From Meloidogyne chitwoodi (taxonomy: Eukaryota > Nematoda > Chromadorea > Rhabditida > Meloidogynidae), in assembly GCA_015183035.1 (NCBI GenBank), contig JACZZP010000017.1, positions 620,001-684,000 of the forward strand: DNA of 64,000 nucleotides, read 5' to 3'. Shown piece by piece: positions 59,385 to 64,000 of the stretch. Both the position numbers and the translations under genes were made by a program. Below the pieces are notes generated by a model. That model was not told where the DNA came from and did no database searches. It was given only the letters and a program-made list of their open reading frames with translations. Each line of letters opens with the position of its first letter. Within the stretch, counting starts at the first letter, position 1.

Positions 59385-62300
59385 TCTTTTTAATTTAAAT
59401 ATTTCTAAAAAATAATTTAATTAATTTTTTTTAAAGAGAGAGAAGAATTTGGCATTAAAATTAATTAATGAAGAAGTGATTGAATTTTTTAAAAATTAAG
59501 AGGGAGGGAAAAAGAATTTTTTAGTCAAGTTTTGCCAAATTGAGGGAAAGAAAAAGTCAAGTTTTAATTAATCAATTAATTATAGATTTTATATAAAATT
59601 AAAAGTTGTTAAAGAAATTAAAAATTAAAAAAAAAAGAATTTACTTAAATAATTTAGAAGATATTAAATTAATTAATTTTAAAAGTTATTTATTTATTTA
59701 CTTAAATAAATTTAAAAAATAAATAAATATTTTTAAATAATAATTAAAAAAATCCTTCTTAACAAAAAAAGTAAGAAAATATTTAAAAAAAAAAGTAGCG
59801 GAAATAAAGTATTTTTAAAAAAATGAGAGAATATAAAATTGAAAAAAAGAAGAAACCCGCCTACTTTATTTAAAATACTTTTTTTCAACTTACTTTTAAA
59901 TACTTTTATATTTATATACGCCCAACTTTCCAAGCGGCTGACCATCAACTCTTTTTTTTTTAAAAAAAAAGAAAAAGGAGTGGCTACAGTGTCTTCTTTA
60001 CTTACTTTTTTTAGAGTTTTTATTTTCTTATAATTTTTAAAATATTTCCCAAAAGCCAATTTTGTTAACTAAAAAAGATGCTAACCAACTAACTACTACA
60101 TAACTATAGTCTCTGACTGACTGAGAAAAAGAAAAGAAGACACAGGCATCTAGTTATATAAAAGAGAAAGAAAAAAGAAAAGAAGAGGGGAGTTTTTGTT
60201 TTCTTTAAAAAATATTATTACTTTATGACAACCAATGGGAGAAAAGAGAGAAATAAACTTTGTTTTATTTATTTTATATCTACTCATATTCACTCAAACT
60301 TGTATTTGTTTTTATATGTTTAATTAACAATTAGTTGTTTTTATAAAAACATATGTTTTTTCTTTACAAAATGTTTAGAAAAACAAATAAACAAACAAAC
60401 TGTTCAAAAAAACATTAATAAAATCATCAAAACATTAAAATAAACTTGGAAAAATAAAAACAAAAAAACATTTTTAATTAAATTAATTGTTTGTTTTAAT
60501 AAAATTAGAAAAGAAGAATGTTCCCTTATATATTTAAAAAATTAAATATAAATAATCTATTAATTTAAAAATAAGAAGAAGCTGAAAAAAAGGGGGAAAG
60601 CTTATCTTTTATTTTTTTTCTTTAATTTATTTATTTTATGTCCTCCATCTGTGTGCCATTTTCAAGTAAATCTTTTCTTTTTTTTAAAAAAATCTTTTAA
60701 TTAAAATATTCTTTTTCTTTATTTTTCAAACTTTAAATATCAAAACTCCCAAAGGAATAAAATATGCGCAGATTTAACTTTTCTAAAATATTTATTTATT
60801 TAAATAAATAAATATTTTTTATTTTTATTTTAAAGAGAGGAGAAGAGGGTAAATGAGTGAATGACTGTCGACAGGAAAGAATAAATGAATTTAATTGTCA
60901 ATAAAAAAGAGAACATTAATTTTATATTTAAATTTAAAAACTGAGGTTTTTAAATTTAAATATAAATAATAATATTTTTATTATTTTTTTAAATAAAAAA
61001 TAAAAATAAAAAAGAATATATTCTCCCATTGGCCAATTCAGTGCCATTAATTTTTTTAATTTATATTTATTTTTTATTTAATAATTTTATTTATTTATAT
61101 TTAAAATAATAATATTTAAAAAATATATATTACTATATTCTATTAATTAAGCAATAAATAAAAGGCACCAAAACGACCAGTTAAGAAAATATTAATTAAA
61201 AATTTCTTAATTAAATAAATAACCATTTTATTTATTTATAAAAATAATAAAAAATTTAAATAAATTTAAAAATTATAAAATCAAATATATATAAATTGTC
61301 AAAGTAAAGGACAAAAAAAGTTGATGGACGCCAATGAAAAAATAAATAAAAATAAAAAAAGTAAAATGTTGAACGAAGGCATGGATTTTAGGAATAAAAA
61401 AAGAGAAAAGAAGAGGGATATATAATAATTTAAAAAAAATAAAAAAAATAAAAGGGAAGGGCAGATGCGATTTATTTATATGCGCGTACAATGGCAGATG
61501 GCCTAGAGAGAGAAAAGAAAAGAAGAGAAGAGAAAAGAAGAGAAGAGAGTTTTTGTTTTGTATTATTTTACATGAAAAAAAAGAAAAGAAAAAAAGAGAA
61601 GATCTTCTTTTCCAAAAAGGGGCGGAAAATAAATAAATAAAAAAGAAAAGAAGACTTTGATGAATTTTTATTTTTTATTTTCGGGGATTGCGGCAGTGAA
61701 TATTTGGAAAAATATAAAAGTTTTTTTTTGGCAAAAATGATGACCGTCAGAGGCAAATAATAAATAAATATATTTTTTTTTTATTTATTTAAACATCTGT
61801 CCCGCGCAACTTAAAAATTTTTTATTTTTGTAAAAAAGAGAAAAAAGGATTTACTTTTATTTTTTTAAAAATATTGATAAAATAATTAAATAAATATATT
61901 ATTATTATTAAATTAATTTAAATATTTTAAATTATTAAAATTAATTTTAAAATAATTAATTTAATTAATTTAATAAGAAAACAAAAAATTATTTAAAAAT
62001 AAAATAATAAAAATATAAATATATTTAACCCAAATTATTTAAACACAATTTTATAATTGTCTAATTATTATTAATTTTTAAAATAAAATTAATTTAAAAA
62101 TTAAAAAAAAAAATATTTTTTTTTTTAATTTTTTTTTATTTTCTCCCTAAAAAAAGAAGAAAATATTTTTAAAATTATTTAAAAAAACTAGTCATTTCCT
62201 CCTTAAAAATTCTTTCTTTTTTTATTTCTTCATTTATTTTTTTTAGTCATTTTAAAAAATCATTGAACTGTTTTTGGTGAATAATAAATAAATATATATT

Positions 62301-64000
62301 TTACAATAACTATTACAGTAATATTATATAAATAATTATATATTTATTTATTTATTTAAAAGAAAATGATTGACGATATTTGAGAAAGAAAAAACCGAAA
62401 AAAAGAATAATTTTTTAGGTAAAAAATTGCCGGCTGGTAGGAAAAAAGGCCAAAAAAGCCCTCTTTTTTTTTTAAATTATTCGCGCGTTTCTCAAAAATA
62501 ATAATAAAGAAAAAAAGAAAAAAGAGAATTTATTTTAATAAAAAGGAAGGCTTTTTACACGCATATTTTGCCTATTTTTAATTTTTATTTTTATAAAATT
62601 CCAATTTTTGAGAGAAGCTATTTATTGGATATTTAAGGAAAGAAAAAAATATATATTATTAATATTTATATTTATAAAAAAAAATTCTGAGAAAATTAAA
62701 AAAAAAATATATTTAAAATTAATTAATTAAAAGAAGAGAGATAATAATAAAATAAGAGACAATTAGAGAAAAAAATAAATAAAATAATATTATTAAATTA
62801 AATAAATATATATTTTTTTAATTTTTTTAGAAATTTTAAAAAAATTAAAAAAAAATAATTATTTTATATTTTTACTTTTTATTAATTATTTTATTTAGTC
62901 TTTTAAAAAAATAAATAAAATATTTTAAATATTACTACCGTAATCTTTAAAATAAAAATAAACTTAAAAAGAAAGGAAAAAGTTAAAAATCAAAGAAATT
63001 TGTTTTATGGGAAATAAAGCATTTTTCTTCTTCTTCTTCTTAATTTATTTAAAAATGTAAAAATTCTCAATTTATTTATTTTAAAAATAAAAAAAGCCAA
63101 AAAATACATCAATTGACGCCTTTTTATTTTCTCGTCTTTTTTGCCTTATTTTATTTTATTTTCTCTATTTAAATGTTTTAAAAAGCTCGAATTTCGTTTT
63201 TAGTAGTCAATGAAATATATATTTATTTATTTTTAAAAGGTGGACATTGGCAAAAAAAGGTAAAAAATAAATAAAGGAAGTTAAGAATGTTTTTAAAAAA
63301 TAAAATTAATTTTATTTTTTAATATTTTAAAAATAAAATTAAATAAAAAATAATATTAATTAATTAAATAAAATTAAATAAAATTTAAAAAAATATTATA
63401 ATTTTGTAGAGATTGGGAAAATAAAAAATATTTAAATTTAAATTAATATTAATTTAATTAATTAAATAAATTTGTTAAAAAATTAAGTTTATGAAGATAA
63501 TTAATAATAAAATAAAAATATTGTATTGTTTTTATTAAATAGAGAAAATTAAAGGCATTTGCGCAAACAATAAATAAATAAAAAAATAAAAAATATTGAG
63601 GAAATATTAAGAGAAAATAAATAAAGGATATATTTATTATATATAAAAATGTCTCTTCTCTAAAATAATTTTTGTTTTTGATTTTTTTCCTTTTTTTTTT
63701 TAAAAAATGATCGGCCCAGGCTTTTTCCTATTGTTTTAATTGTACAATATTTTTTATAAAAAATAAATATTTATTTAAATAAATAAAAATAAATAAATAT
63801 AATTTATTTATTAGTCTATTATTTTTTTAAAATAAATAAAAATATTCTCTTTAAAATTATTTTGTCCTTTTTAATAGAGAGAATGTCTTTCTATTAGAAT
63901 AATATTTTTTATTTATTTTTTAAAAAGTTTTTTATAATTATTTAATTGTTTTAAAGAAAAAAAGAATTTATTAAATTTAATTAAAATTAAATTTTTGGAT
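59385..64000. other. Gene-free AT-rich flank of ztf-11
   Basis: No gene can be supported. Contents: A/T homopolymers, TTTA/AAAT arrays, a GA-rich tract (61510-61560, GAGAAAAGAAAAG...), and scattered slightly richer islands at 60060-60130, 60850 and 61440-61560. Apparent open frames here are compositional. It may serve as the upstream regulatory region of ztf-11. Confidence 0.55.

Noticed and set aside
59733..61756. Several open frames of 60-110 codons upstream of ztf-11
   Set aside because: They consist almost only of Phe, Leu, Ile, Lys and Asn, lack splice context and follow from A/T composition.

Overview
The window is nuclear DNA of a nematode, most likely a clade-IV plant-parasitic species such as Meloidogyne; genus is inference. 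The signs are extreme AT-richness, introns of about 35-80 nt, tight gene packing with same-strand clusters that look like operons, and a gene set that matches nematode families (DB-module secreted proteins, bbs-1, nphp-1, HP1, SR proteins). No bacterial, plasmid or phage region and no CRISPR array is visible.

Layout. 0.16-6.5 kb (- strand): an H3K9-type SET methyltransferase, an RS protein with four zinc knuckles, and a RanBP2-finger/OCRE splicing-type protein, head to tail and probably co-transcribed. 6.6-7.1 kb: a foldback MITE-like element. 7.5-9.1 kb: a beta-tubulin pseudogene with introns retained and four lesions. 9.3-12 kb: decayed tandem copies of the first RRM of the neighbouring SR gene; two copies appear to have become the first exons of an intact gene carrying another RRM and a PaREP1-like helical domain. 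12.5-14.3 kb: SR splicing factor with a long intron. 14.7-19.7 kb (+): PEX2 and SAC3/GANP, probably an operon. 19.9-22.5 kb (-): a secreted deiminase-like protein with substituted catalytic residues. 23.7-31.2 kb (+): TXNDC11-like protein and nephrocystin-1. 31.4-38.9 kb (-): anoctamin and DDX56/Dbp9 helicase. 39.3-43.9 kb (+): SNU13, a one-pass membrane protein, HP1 and eIF3g, separated by only 164-236 nt. 44.3-46.7 kb (-): two DB-module secreted proteins. 47.6-52.3 kb (+): LDL-receptor-A membrane protein, BBS1, and a small FLYWCH-like protein. 52.5-59.4 kb (-): MYT1/ZTF-11-type neuronal transcription factor with very long introns. 59.4-64 kb: simple AT-rich sequence without a supportable gene.

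Together the genes form a housekeeping and regulatory neighbourhood: splicing and RNA export (SR, SNU13, SAC3, OCRE/RS proteins), translation and ribosome assembly (eIF3g, DDX56), chromatin (SET, HP1) and cilia (BBS1, NPHP1). The non-coding fraction holds several short inverted-repeat elements (one family with two copies), three tRNA-derived elements in introns, and an isolated GC-rich hairpin. Exon joins were made by eye using GT/AG signals, reading frame and family similarity, without transcript evidence.
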